DNA of 28,546 bases from Eubacteriales Family XIII. Incertae Sedis bacterium (GCA_031281765.1 JAITEX010000182.1:1-28546); one strand, 5' to 3'. Counted from the first letter of the stretch, positions 8,192-16,542 are shown. The notes: generated from the letters alone by a model not told the origin. Numbers and translations are program-made.

Positions 8192-9313
8192 ATGATGGAA
8201 GACATTAAAAGCATCAGAGAAAAGATCGACGCAATAGACGACAATCTCGTCACGGGTTTTGCCGAGCGCATGAAGCTTGCGGAGGCTGTGGCCGGATATA
8301 AACGGGAAAACAATCTTGCGGTCATGGACGCCGCGCGCGAGCAGGCTATTATAGATAAGGCGATAGCGAAAGCGCCCGCGGACCTCAATGGCGAGGTCAG
8401 CATACTGATGCGCACGCTGATGGCGCTGTCCCGCGAGCGTCAGCGCGAACTCATGCTATCCGGAGAGGAAGCGCTTTTGCCGCCTCCGGCGGCGCACAAG
8501 ACGGAAAACGTGAAGTGCGTCTATCAGGGAGTGCCCGGAGCATGGAGCCATCAGGCGGCGGCGAAACTCTTTCCGGACGCGGGCCTTTTGCCGGTAGACT
8601 ATTTTGACGATGTCTTTACGTCTGTCAAAGATGGCGCGGCCGATTACGGCGTTGTGCCTATCGAAAATTCCCGGACGGGCGCCATTGGCGAGACCTATGA
8701 CCTGCTGCGTAAATATAACTGTTACATTGTCGGCCGCACGTGGATAGATATCCGGCACTGCCTGATGGCGAAGCCGGAAACGGAGTTCGCGGATATTCGT
8801 GAGGTGCATTCGCACAGCGAAGGCTTCAGCCAGTGCAGAAGCTACCTGACGGGCCGGAACTGGGATCTGATGAACAGCAGCAATACGGCGGTTGCCGCGA
8901 AGAAGGTGCGCTCTTCGCCGGGCAATACGTCCGCGGCCATCGGTTCGCGCGCGGCAGCCGAAATCTACGGGCTTGCCGTGCTGCAGGCGGACATTATGGA
9001 CCAGGCGGACAACCGGACGTCCTTTGTCGTCATTGGGCGGGAACCCGAGTATGATAATGAAAGCGACCGCATCTCGGTGACGTTTTCGCTGGCGCATAGG
9101 TCGGGTTCGCTCTGCGAAGCGCTGATGCCGTATATGGCCGCGGGCATCAACCTCGCGCGCATAGAATCGCGGCCGGCTTCGGCGGGCAGTTTCCGCTTCT
9201 TTGCCGAGATAGAGGGCAATATCCTCGATCCCGTCATGATTGACGCGCTCAGGCACGCGCTCGCCGTCACGGAGTATTTCGAAGTTATCGGTTGTTACAG
9301 CGTAACGGAGTGA
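8192..9313 (+). CDS. pheA: Chorismate mutase / prephenate dehydratase (P-protein)
   Basis: Bifunctional enzyme converting chorismate to prephenate and then phenylpyruvate. Residues 1-85 are an AroQ-type chorismate mutase helix bundle (IREKIDAIDDNLV, VAGYKRENNLAV, MDAAREQAII). From about residue 105 the dehydratase shows VYQGVPGAWSHQAA and GVVPIENSRTG. The usual TRF catalytic motif reads TSF here (ADNRTSFVVIG). The C-terminal ACT domain keeps ARIESRP, the phenylalanine-binding ESRP motif, so feedback inhibition by phenylalanine is likely. AGGAG at 8182-8186 supports starting at the ATG at 8192 or its neighbour at 8195; a TTG at 8177 lies upstream of that site and was rejected. A 30-base gap separates it from the DAHP synthase. 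Confidence 0.94.
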   Translation: MMEDIKSIREKIDAIDDNLVTGFAERMKLAEAVAGYKRENNLAVMDAAREQAIIDKAIAKAPADLNGEVSILMRTLMALSRERQRELMLSGEEALLPPPAAHKTENVKCVYQGVPGAWSHQAAAKLFPDAGLLPVDYFDDVFTSVKDGAADYGVVPIENSRTGAIGETYDLLRKYNCYIVGRTWIDIRHCLMAKPETEFADIREVHSHSEGFSQCRSYLTGRNWDLMNSSNTAVAAKKVRSSPGNTSAAIGSRAAAEIYGLAVLQADIMDQADNRTSFVVIGREPEYDNESDRISVTFSLAHRSGSLCEALMPYMAAGINLARIESRPASAGSFRFFAEIEGNILDPVMIDALRHALAVTEYFEVIGCYSVTE

Positions 9314-9316
9314 CGT

Positions 9317-9769
9317 ATGAAGATAGTAGTAATCAACGGCCCGAATTTGAATATGCTCGGTAAACGGGAACCCGGCATATACGGAAGCGAAACGCTTGAC
9401 GCCGTCAATGAGTGGCTTGCCGCGGAAGCGCGGGCGCTCGGCGCACATCTCGAATTTTTCCGGAGCAATATCGAAGGCGAAATCGTAACGGCTATCCAGG
9501 ACGCCGACTCCTATGACGGCATTATCCTGAACGCGGGGGCGTACACGCATTATTCCATCGCCATCAGAGACGCTATCGCTTCGGTGAAGACGCCCGTGGT
9601 GGAAGTCCATCTGAGCAATGTCCATGCGCGCGAGGAATTCCGGAAGAAGTCCATGATTGCGCCCGTATGCGCCGGGACCATTTCGGGCTTTGGCAAGGCG
9701 AGTTACAAACTTGCGCTTTTTGGATTGATTTTTTTAGAAAAAGATAGCAACTCGATAACCATAAAATAA
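9317..9769 (+). CDS. aroQ: 3-dehydroquinate dehydratase, type II
   Basis: Dehydrates 3-dehydroquinate to 3-dehydroshikimate, the third pathway step, which completes the route to chorismate in this operon. The 150 residues match the dodecameric type II family. The catalytic loop shows NGPNLNMLGKREPGIYG, with Arg17 and Tyr22 in the catalytic positions. SNIEGE, NAGAYTHYS (catalytic His), VEVHLSN and AGTISGFG follow. The start is 4 bases after the pheA stop and GGAG precedes it inside the end of pheA. It is the last gene of the operon; no strong terminator hairpin is seen downstream. Confidence 0.97.
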   Translation: MKIVVINGPNLNMLGKREPGIYGSETLDAVNEWLAAEARALGAHLEFFRSNIEGEIVTAIQDADSYDGIILNAGAYTHYSIAIRDAIASVKTPVVEVHLSNVHAREEFRKKSMIAPVCAGTISGFGKASYKLALFGLIFLEKDSNSITIK

Positions 9770-9780
9770 GGATAAAAGAT

Positions 9781-9809
9781 TTGACTAAAGTCTAATTATT
9801 TGAGAAAAT
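9781..9809 (+). promoter_or_regulatory. Candidate promoter of the sugar cassette
   Basis: TTGACT (9781-9786) and a poor -10 match GAAAAT (9804-9809) are spaced by 17 bases in an AT-rich 120-base gap before the binding-protein gene. No recognisable catabolite (cre) site or LacI-type palindrome was found here, so control is unknown. Confidence 0.35.
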
Positions 9810-9889
9810 TGTTAGCGGAATAGCTATGTGAGAGTAGCGATACCACGTTGAATAAAGTAGTGTTATCAAACTAAAAGGAGGGTTATAAC

Positions 9890-11026
9890 ATGAAAAAATT
9901 ATTAGCAGTCATTCTGTGTCTGGTCCTGATCGGGAGCCTTGCGGCCTGCGGCGGCGGGGACAAGGACAAGGACGCGGGTGACCAGGGCACGACAAAAGGC
10001 GATACCATTTATGTTCTCGGTCCGACGCCGGACCACGGCTGGACGGCTCAGGCTGGTACGTATGCGGAAGCCAAGGTGAAGGACATCAACGCCGAAGGCA
10101 AGTACAAGGCCGAGTATATCCCGGCTTCTTCGGGTGAAGAGCAGGTCGACCAGGTCAACAAGATCATCGCCGACGGCAATGCGGCGGGCGTCGTATTCTT
10201 CGCGCTTGAAGACAGTGCGAAGGCAGGGCAGGAAGCTCTGATTACGGAGAATATCCCGTTCATTTCCTTTGACCGTATCATCGAGGGACCCGACAAATCG
10301 GCCATCCTGAACTTCTCGGGCGACAACTGGGAATGCGGCGCTGCTATCGCGTACTGGCTCCAGCAGAAAGGCCTGAAGCCCGGAGACACGCTCGTAACGC
10401 TGATCGGCGACAACGGCACGGTATGCTCACGCCGTCAGGAGGGTTTCCAGGAATTCCTCACCGGCACGCGCGAATACCACGACAAGGCGACGGGCCAGAC
10501 CTACAAGACCACGCAGGTATGGGAACAGAAAGACATCGACGCGCTGCAGGCCAAGTATAAGACCGTCTGCAATTGGAGCGCGGACGGCGCCTATCAGTAC
10601 CTCGAGCAGACCATCAAAGATATTACCGCGGACGCAAAAGCGGCCGGCGGCAACCTCTATGTCTACTCAATGGACGATGAAATGACGTTCGGTTTCATGA
10701 ACCTCCTCGAAGGCAATGCCATTGACAGCGCCACAAAGACGGACCTCGAAGGTCTGAAGCTCTACATCTCCGCTATCGGCGGTATGCAGGAACTCTATGA
10801 CGTCATGAGCGGCGCGTCTTCGCAGGCGAAGGTCGCGGATCAGTACTTCGACGACATGATGTCCGTCTACTTCTCACCGAAGATGATGGACAGCGCTATC
10901 AACTACATGATCCAGTACCTTGACAACACGGATTGGACCTATGCAGTCGGTGACGGCGTATACGAACCCGTTTGGATCGTTGACCGCAACAATGTCAAAG
11001 ATTACGAAGGATTCACAGGCCACTGA
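9890..11026 (+). CDS. Sugar ABC transporter substrate-binding lipoprotein
   Basis: A 378-residue periplasmic-binding-protein-like lipoprotein of the ribose/galactose/xylose class, which captures a sugar outside the membrane and hands it to the permease encoded two genes on. The signal peptide ends in the lipobox LAAC (Cys20), followed by a Gly/Asp/Lys linker. The mature part begins DTIYVLGPTPDHGWTAQAG and shows the fold I repeats of this class (DQVNKIIADGNAAGVVFF, PFISFDRII, LVTLIGDNGTVCSRRQEGF). An AAAGGAGGG ribosome binding site lies 9 bases upstream. The ligand is not predictable; the neighbouring dehydrogenase and isomerase suggest a sugar, sugar acid or inositol-like polyol. Confidence 0.9.
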   Translation: MKKLLAVILCLVLIGSLAACGGGDKDKDAGDQGTTKGDTIYVLGPTPDHGWTAQAGTYAEAKVKDINAEGKYKAEYIPASSGEEQVDQVNKIIADGNAAGVVFFALEDSAKAGQEALITENIPFISFDRIIEGPDKSAILNFSGDNWECGAAIAYWLQQKGLKPGDTLVTLIGDNGTVCSRRQEGFQEFLTGTREYHDKATGQTYKTTQVWEQKDIDALQAKYKTVCNWSADGAYQYLEQTIKDITADAKAAGGNLYVYSMDDEMTFGFMNLLEGNAIDSATKTDLEGLKLYISAIGGMQELYDVMSGASSQAKVADQYFDDMMSVYFSPKMMDSAINYMIQYLDNTDWTYAVGDGVYEPVWIVDRNNVKDYEGFTGH

Positions 11027-11042
11027 TAAGAAACTGTTACCT

Positions 11043-11070
11043 ACGGGTCGGCGGGAATCCGCCGGCCCGT
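11043..11070 (+). promoter_or_regulatory. Strong intercistronic hairpin after the binding-protein gene
   Basis: ACGGGTCGGCGG (11043-11054) and CCGCCGGCCCGT (11059-11070) form a 12-base-pair stem (one G-U pair) with a GAAT loop. There is no T-run, so it is more likely an mRNA-stabilising or processing element than a full terminator. It would let binding-protein mRNA exceed transporter mRNA, as is typical for such operons. Confidence 0.7.
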
Positions 11071-11104
11071 AAATCTCTGCTCAGAAAACGGGAAGAATAG
11101 GCAT

Positions 11105-12595
11105 ATGAACATTCTTGAAATGAAGAATATTTCTAAGGATTTCGGCGGTACGAAGGCCCTCTCCGACGTGGACTTTTCCGTCGAGACGGGTGAGATACAC
11201 GCACTGCTCGGTGAGAACGGCGCGGGAAAATCTACCCTTATGAATATCCTTGCCGGCGTTCTTTTTATGGATTCCGGCAGTATTATTTTTGACGGGGAGA
11301 GCTGCCCCAATCCCACTATCAAGCAAATGGAACGGCTCGGCATCGCGTTTGTCCATCAGGAACTGAACGTGGTAAACGATCTTACCGTCAGCGAAAATAT
11401 ATTTCTGAACCGCGAAATTGTCGGGAGGCTGCGCGGCTTGAAAAAGAAAGAGATGACAGAGCAGGCAATGCGGCTCTTTGAAGACCTCGGCGTGGATATT
11501 GATCCGGCGGCCGAGGTCAGTACGCTTACGACGGCGCAGAAACAGCTGCTCGAAATATGCCGCGCTCTGTACACGGATGCAAAGCTGCTCATACTCGACG
11601 AGCCGACGACGGCTCTCAGCAACGATGAGATAACGCATCTGTTTAAAATATTGAGAAAACTGAAATCCGAGGGCAAGACCTTTATCTTTATCTCTCACAA
11701 GATGCCCGAGATTTTTGAAATATGCGACCGCTACACCGTTCTGCGGAACGGAATGCTCGTGCAGGCAGGAATGATAGCCGAAACAAATCCCCGCGAGGTT
11801 ACGAGTATGATGGTCGGCGAAGAATACGCGTACAATGATGTGTATGAGGAGCATGACCTTGGCGACACGATTCTTGAGCTGCGTGATTTCAGCGGCCAGG
11901 GGTTTGAGTCGGTGGATCTCTCTCTGCGAAAGGGCGAAGTGGTCGCGTTTACGGGGCTTGCGGGCTCGGGCGCGAGCGAGGTGCTGCAGGCGATGTTCGG
12001 CGCTCTGCCCACTCTCGGCGGCAGTGTGGAAATCCACGGGAAGGACGTCCGCGGGAATATCCATGCATTTATGAAAAACCACGTGGGCATGCTTGCAACC
12101 AACCGCAAGGAGAATTCCGTCGTTCCGGATATGTCGGTGCTTGAAAACACCTATATAGCGGAGCATACCTTGTCGCGGAAGCGCCCGATGATACATAAGA
12201 AGCGCGAAGTAGTGAAATATAACGGCCTGAAGTCCATGCTCGGCATCAAGGCCGCGAGCCATGACGACCCCATCACGTCCCTCAGCGGCGGCAATCAGCA
12301 AAAGATATTCCTCGCACGCTGGCTGAACACGCAGGCGGACATCCTGCTCTTTGACAATCCCACGCAGGGCGTGGACGTCGGCGCGAAAGAAGAAATATAC
12401 AAACTCATTATGCAGTTTGCGTCCGAGGGCAAGACCATTATCATCAACACGCTGGAAATACCCGAAATCAAAAAGGTTTCGGACCGGTGCGTGGTATTTT
12501 ACGAAGGGCGGATACTAAAGATATTCAGCCACGACGAGATAAACGAGCGTGACGTCATGCTCTATTCGACAAACGCGGCGGCGGCAGCGAAGTAA
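11105..12595 (+). CDS. Sugar ABC transporter ATP-binding protein, double cassette
   Basis: A 496-residue ATPase of the RbsA/MglA/XylG class, with two fused nucleotide-binding domains that power uptake with the permease encoded next. Domain 1 has Walker A GENGAGKST (36-44), a degenerate signature LTTAQKQ (141-147) and Walker B LLILDEPT (D165/E166). Domain 2 (from about residue 250) has a degenerate Walker A (GLAGSGASE, 284-292, no Lys), a normal signature LSGGNQQK (393-400) and Walker B LLFDNPTQGVD, in which the catalytic Glu is Asn418. So the composite site of Walker A1/B1 with signature 2 looks intact and the other looks dead. The ATG at 11105 has only a weak ribosome binding site. Its TAA shares one base with the next ATG. 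Confidence 0.95.
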   Translation: MNILEMKNISKDFGGTKALSDVDFSVETGEIHALLGENGAGKSTLMNILAGVLFMDSGSIIFDGESCPNPTIKQMERLGIAFVHQELNVVNDLTVSENIFLNREIVGRLRGLKKKEMTEQAMRLFEDLGVDIDPAAEVSTLTTAQKQLLEICRALYTDAKLLILDEPTTALSNDEITHLFKILRKLKSEGKTFIFISHKMPEIFEICDRYTVLRNGMLVQAGMIAETNPREVTSMMVGEEYAYNDVYEEHDLGDTILELRDFSGQGFESVDLSLRKGEVVAFTGLAGSGASEVLQAMFGALPTLGGSVEIHGKDVRGNIHAFMKNHVGMLATNRKENSVVPDMSVLENTYIAEHTLSRKRPMIHKKREVVKYNGLKSMLGIKAASHDDPITSLSGGNQQKIFLARWLNTQADILLFDNPTQGVDVGAKEEIYKLIMQFASEGKTIIINTLEIPEIKKVSDRCVVFYEGRILKIFSHDEINERDVMLYSTNAAAAAK

Positions 12596-13743
12596 TGAAA
12601 GGAGAGATACACAAGCATATGGGGAATAACACGTCAAAAAAAGACTTCCGGGCACTGGCGGTAGTAGCAAACATATGGCGCAATTATAGTTTCATATTTA
12701 TATTCGTGATTATCGTCATCGGCTATATCATTACGATCAACACGACCGGGAAGTCGTTCAACTGGGGCCATATCTCCGCGATTCTCGCAAGCCAGAACAC
12801 GGTCATAGTCGGTACGATGGCGCTCGGCATGGCGCTCGTCATAATAACGGGCCAGATAGACCTTTCCGTCGGTTCGGGCCTCGTGCTTTGCAGCGGCGTG
12901 ACGGCTATCGCGTTCAACGCCACGAACAGCATTCCGTTGACGATTTTAGCGGCCCTGTTCGCGGGGTTTGTCTGCGGGGCCATCAACGGCATCTTTGTCG
13001 GTATCGCGCATATGCCGCCGTTTATCGTAACGCTCGGGACGATGCTGATTTACCGCTCGATCTCGCTCTACTTTGTCCGGCAGATACCGCCGGAGCTGAC
13101 GGGCTCGTCGAGCAGCCAATTCTCAATGAGCAGCGAGGACGCCGCCGGCAACGCCATCCCGCAATACGAGACGCTGAGAATGCAGTTCGGCACGGGAAGC
13201 TTAGACCTCGGCATCATCTCGATACCCTATATCACCTTCCTGTTCATCGCCTTGGTCATTCTCTTCGTCATTATCTCGAAGAATACGAAATACGGCAAGA
13301 GCGTCTACGCGACGGGCAGCAACGAGAAAGCCGCCCATCTCGCGGGCATCAATACGCAGTGGGTGAAAATCTCCGTCTTTATTATTACGGGCCTGATGAT
13401 GGGCGTCGCGGCGTTGATACAGATTTCGAAGATCGGCAGCGTGACGCCGGCGCAGACGGGCATGAGCTATGAGATGTACGCGATTGCGGCGGTCGTCCTC
13501 GGCGGCATCAATATGGCTGGCGGGCGCGGCAATATGCTCGGCGTGCTCTTTGGCGCGCTGTCGTATACGGCAATCAGCTTTATCATTCAAAGCATACCCG
13601 TCTTTACCCCGGATATTCAGAACACCTTCCAGGGCATCGTGCTTATCCTCGTCATACTCGTCCAGACGGCGGGCCCGGCCCTGCGCGAACGCTTTTCGCG
13701 GCGTCGCAGCGTGCGGAAGCCCGACAAGGCGGTAACGGAATAA
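12595..13743 (+). CDS. Sugar ABC transporter permease
   Basis: A 382-residue integral membrane protein of the RbsC/MglC/XylH family (BPD_transp_2) with about ten hydrophobic segments. Characteristic stretches are GMALVIITGQIDLSVGS, the cytoplasmic loop NTKYGKSVYATGSNEKAAHLAGI that contacts the ATPase, and VLGGINMAGGRGNMLGVL. It forms the channel with the double ATPase and the lipoprotein encoded upstream. The start at 12595 overlaps the preceding stop (TAATG). An alternative ATG at 12619 would give a protein 8 residues shorter, but the AAAGGAG before it is about 14 bases away, so the coupled start was kept. The Arg-rich tail is cytoplasmic. Confidence 0.93.
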   Translation: MKGEIHKHMGNNTSKKDFRALAVVANIWRNYSFIFIFVIIVIGYIITINTTGKSFNWGHISAILASQNTVIVGTMALGMALVIITGQIDLSVGSGLVLCSGVTAIAFNATNSIPLTILAALFAGFVCGAINGIFVGIAHMPPFIVTLGTMLIYRSISLYFVRQIPPELTGSSSSQFSMSSEDAAGNAIPQYETLRMQFGTGSLDLGIISIPYITFLFIALVILFVIISKNTKYGKSVYATGSNEKAAHLAGINTQWVKISVFIITGLMMGVAALIQISKIGSVTPAQTGMSYEMYAIAAVVLGGINMAGGRGNMLGVLFGALSYTAISFIIQSIPVFTPDIQNTFQGIVLILVILVQTAGPALRERFSRRRSVRKPDKAVTE

Positions 13744-13778
13744 ATTATAGCGTAATAACAGCAAGGAGAAATTTTGTC

Positions 13779-14912
13779 ATGTATAGAATAGGGATTATCG
13801 GGGTCGGCTTTATCGGGGCGGCGCATATCGAGGCCCTGCGGCGCTTCGGCAACAATGATGTCGTCGCGCTTGCGGACAGCGCGGGAGCGGAGGAAAAGGC
13901 GAAGGCGTTGAATGTGCCGAAGGGCTACGCGGATTACCGCGAGCTGATTGACACGGAGAAGCCGGACGTGATTCATGTCTGCACGCCGAACCAGAACCAC
14001 TATGAAGTTGCGATGTACGCGATGGAGCGCGGCATACACGTGCTCTGCGAGAAGCCACTCGCGACGACGCTTGCGGAGGCCGAAGAACTGTGCGCCGCCG
14101 CAAAGGAGTACGGCGTGCTCACGGGCGTAAACCTTATCAACCGTTTTTACCCGCTCGCCTACGAAATGCGCGAGAAAGTGCGCGCCGGAAATGTCGGCCG
14201 CATCTTTACCATACACGGCGCATATCTGCAGGATTGGCTCTTTCTTGAAACGGACTATAATTGGCGGCTTGAGCCGGAACAGTCCGGCATATCGCGCGCG
14301 ATAGCGGACATCGGCTCACACTGGTGTGATTTGATGGAATTTGTGACGGGCCAACGCATTACCGCGGTGATGGCCGATCTCGTGACCTTCCATAAGACAC
14401 GCAAGAAGCCGCTGAAACCCGTTCAGACCTATGCAAACATGATGCTTACGCCGGAGGACTATACGGATGTGCCGATCACGACGGAGGACTATGCGGCCTT
14501 TCTCTTTGAGACGGACGGGGGCGCGCACGGCAGCTGCATGATAAGCCAGGTCTTTGCGGGCAAGAAGAACCAGCTCGTCCTGAATATCTCCGGAGACAAG
14601 AGCAGCCTTACGTGGGATTCCGAGGATTCAAATACGCTGTGGCTCGGGCGCCGCGACGGGCCGAACGAGGTCTACGCGAAGGACCCGTCGATACTCTCGG
14701 ACGGCACGCGCCGGTGGATGGACTATCCCGGAGGGCATGTCGAGGGCTATCCCGACGCCATAAAACAGGACTTTAAAGCATTCTACCGGGCGCTCGACGA
14801 AAAGAACCTTTCGGGCGGCGACTTCGCCGATTTTGAAGCGGGCCGGCGGGAAATGCTGCTCTGCGAGAAGCTCGTCGAGAGTTCGAGAGAAAGACGCTGG
14901 ATAGAGGTTTGA
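13779..14912 (+). CDS. Gfo/Idh/MocA family NAD(P)-dependent oxidoreductase
   Basis: A 377-residue dehydrogenase that probably oxidises a sugar, sugar acid or inositol isomer taken up by the transporter encoded upstream. The Rossmann domain shows GVGFIG (8-13), VIHVCTPNQNH (65-74) and the family's CEKPLATT motif (90-97, with Lys92 expected to be catalytic). The C-terminal substrate domain includes GISRAIADIGSHWCDLMEF, where the expected substrate-contacting Asp and His lie close together. AAGGAG lies about 11 bases before the ATG. The distance from the permease is 35 bases, so it is probably the same transcript. The precise substrate is not assigned. Confidence 0.92.
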   Translation: MYRIGIIGVGFIGAAHIEALRRFGNNDVVALADSAGAEEKAKALNVPKGYADYRELIDTEKPDVIHVCTPNQNHYEVAMYAMERGIHVLCEKPLATTLAEAEELCAAAKEYGVLTGVNLINRFYPLAYEMREKVRAGNVGRIFTIHGAYLQDWLFLETDYNWRLEPEQSGISRAIADIGSHWCDLMEFVTGQRITAVMADLVTFHKTRKKPLKPVQTYANMMLTPEDYTDVPITTEDYAAFLFETDGGAHGSCMISQVFAGKKNQLVLNISGDKSSLTWDSEDSNTLWLGRRDGPNEVYAKDPSILSDGTRRWMDYPGGHVEGYPDAIKQDFKAFYRALDEKNLSGGDFADFEAGRREMLLCEKLVESSRERRWIEV

Positions 14913-14956
14913 GCAGCCGTACCGAATGGGAAATACGGAGAAAATGGAGGCGAAAG

Positions 14957-15868
14957 ATGAAACTCGGTTTGATGTCCGCGATACTGCCGGACCTGACGTT
15001 TGAAAAGGTGATCGACTACTGCGCCGAAACCGGTTTTGAATGCGCGGAGATATGCTGCTGGCCGAAGGGCAAGGCAACGCGCCGTTACGGCGGCATCACG
15101 CATATCGACATCGAGGCGGCGGACGCGGAGAAGCTCGCGTATTATGTACATTATGCGAAAGAGCGCGGCGTGACAATCAGTTCGCTCGGCTATTATCCAA
15201 ATCCGATGGACGCGGACAAAGAGGCCGCCGACAAGGCGCGGAAGCATATCCGCAAGCTTATCGACGCGTCGGCTGCGATGGGCATCGGCCTTATCACGAC
15301 CTTTATCGGCAAGGACAAGAATTTGACGGTCGAGGAAAACCTGAAGCTGTTCAAGCGCGTCTGGACGCCGATAATGAAACACGCCGAGCAGAAGCGCGTG
15401 CGTATTGCCATAGAGATCTGCCCGATGCTGTTCACAAAGGACGAGTGGCCGGGCGGCAACAATCTCGCCGCCGCGCCCTACATCTGGCGGCAGATGTTTG
15501 AGCTTGTGCCGAGCGACTACCTCGGGCTGAACTGGGACCCATCCCATCCTTACCTGCAGGGCATGGACAATGCCGCCCTCGTGCGCGAGTGGGGGGACAA
15601 GATATTCCACGTCCACTTCAAGGATATCCTTATCCGCCAGGACAAACTGAACGAATACGGCGCCTTCGCCTATCCGGCGCTCTGGCACTTCCCGAAGCTA
15701 CCGGGCCTCGGCGGCGTGGATATGCCCGCCTTCGTTTCCGCCCTGAACGACATCCGCTACGACGGCTATGCCGTCATCGAAGTCGAGGACAAGGCCTTTG
15801 AAGGCTCGCTTGCCGACATCAAACGCGGTATCGAACAGAGCTACCGGTATATGCGGACGCTGGTATAG
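14957..15868 (+). CDS. Sugar phosphate isomerase/epimerase (AP endonuclease 2 fold)
   Basis: A 303-residue TIM-barrel enzyme of the xylose isomerase-like family (IolE/IolI/hydroxypyruvate isomerase relatives). The likely divalent metal ligands are visible: Glu153 (AIEICPM), Asp194 (LNWDPSH), His220 (FHVHFKD) and Glu277 (VIEVED). It probably isomerises or epimerises the product of the dehydrogenase. TGGAGG, 6 bases before the ATG at 14957, fixes the start; a TTG at 14909 inside the previous gene gives a 16-residue basic extension and was rejected. It closes the carbohydrate cassette. The exact reaction is unknown; family placement is secure. Confidence 0.92.
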   Translation: MKLGLMSAILPDLTFEKVIDYCAETGFECAEICCWPKGKATRRYGGITHIDIEAADAEKLAYYVHYAKERGVTISSLGYYPNPMDADKEAADKARKHIRKLIDASAAMGIGLITTFIGKDKNLTVEENLKLFKRVWTPIMKHAEQKRVRIAIEICPMLFTKDEWPGGNNLAAAPYIWRQMFELVPSDYLGLNWDPSHPYLQGMDNAALVREWGDKIFHVHFKDILIRQDKLNEYGAFAYPALWHFPKLPGLGGVDMPAFVSALNDIRYDGYAVIEVEDKAFEGSLADIKRGIEQSYRYMRTLV

Positions 15869-15901
15869 CGCCGGGGTTGGTGTTGGAGTTTTTATCAGCG
15901 C

Positions 15902-16170
15902 CTACCAGTTGAGTGAGGCCATTACTCTATTATCCAGTTTGTGTATTTCAGTAACACCAAGTCCGCCGTAGAGGCCTTTATAGCCGGAGTTTTGGAAAGT
16001 GGCATATTCTTCGTTTAGGTTTGTCCAAGCGCTATGACCTCTTTACGCGGGTCGCCGTTTTGAACAATCAGGTAACAAGCGTAGCGACTCAATGCGTAAT
16101 CGGTTATTTTGCGTTCTGTACCACTGCCGATATTGACCAATTTACTGGCGTCAGTAAAATGGTTCAATGC
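15902..16170 (-). pseudogene. Broken DinD-like gene fragment
   Basis: The minus strand encodes two DinD-like pieces in different frames. From 16170 to 16015 it reads ALNHFTDASKLVNIGSG, then ALSRYACYLIVQNGDP and EVIALGQT, then a stop. From 16015 to 15902, shifted, it reads NEEYATFQNSGYKGLYGG and GVTEIHKLD, then diverges and stops. In DinD (DNA-damage-inducible, BRO/ANT-related family) these blocks are separated by about 60 residues, so an internal deletion has joined them. A stop codon lies directly before ALNHF, and the N- and C-terminal parts are absent. The gene is therefore dead. The comparison is from remembered family sequence, not a search. The rest of 15869-16213 shows nothing else recognisable. 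Confidence 0.75.
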
Positions 16171-16213
16171 TCAATCGAATAAATGTTCAATAACATTTTT
16201 TTGAGTTGATGGC

Positions 16214-16243
16214 TTGAAAAACACCAGCGACATAGTATATAAT
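16214..16243 (+). promoter_or_regulatory. Promoter of tRNA-Arg
   Basis: TTGAAA (16214-16219) and TATAAT (16238-16243) are spaced by 18 bases. Transcription would start near 16250, just before the mature tRNA 5' end. Confidence 0.65.
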
Positions 16244-16256
16244 GTTCGTTGGTCAC

Positions 16257-16334
16257 GCGCCATTAGCTCAGTTGGATCAGAGTGTCTGGCTACGAACCAG
16301 AAGGTCGGGAGTTCGAGTCTCTCATGGCGTACCA
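16257..16334 (+). tRNA. tRNA-Arg (anticodon ACG), CCA encoded
   Basis: The cloverleaf folds fully: acceptor GCGCCAT with ATGGCGT (first pair G-U), D-stem GCTC/GAGT, anticodon stem TCTGG/CCAGA with loop CTACGAA (anticodon ACG, decoding CGN codons through inosine), T-stem GGGAG/CTCTC with loop TTCGAGT, discriminator A and genomic CCA. The 3' half, from the last anticodon base to CCA, is repeated perfectly at 19623-19663, which marks this gene as the attachment site of an integrated element. Confidence 0.95.
16294..16334 (+). repeat. Left attachment site (attL-like), 41-bp direct repeat
   Basis: Forty-one bases from anticodon position 36 to the CCA end are identical to 19623-19663. Sequences diverge immediately on both sides of both copies. 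Recombination at the anticodon loop of a tRNA is a classic tyrosine-integrase pattern. Confidence 0.85.
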
Positions 16335-16340
16335 CGAAAA

Positions 16341-16370
16341 GCCCCTTGAAATTTCAACGTTTCAAGGGGC
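16341..16370 (+). terminator. Hairpin terminator after tRNA-Arg
   Basis: GCCCCTTGAAA (16341-16351) pairs perfectly with TTTCAAGGGGC (16360-16370), an 11-base-pair stem, followed by a T-rich stretch (TTCTGCTATTTATTTT). It lies inside the island, immediately downstream of the tRNA. Confidence 0.8.
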
Positions 16371-16542
16371 TTCTGCTATTTATTTTATGGAAATGCTTAG
16401 GCGAAAAATGCTCCAAATTCACCCCTATTTCACCCATAGATGTGGGACCAGGTGTGGGACTGTTTTTTTATCGCCGTCGAGGTTTATATAGTTTTCGCAT
16501 TTTCGTCCCTCTGCATGGCGGCGCAGGGAAAGCCGGAACAAA

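Noticed and set aside
16380..16495. Possible integrase C-terminal remnant (frame reading CGTRCGTVF around 16437-16464)
   Set aside because: Repeated Cys/Val-Gly-Thr blocks occur at the ends of some clostridial integrases, but the orientation is opposite to the usual one and no other integrase motif is visible.
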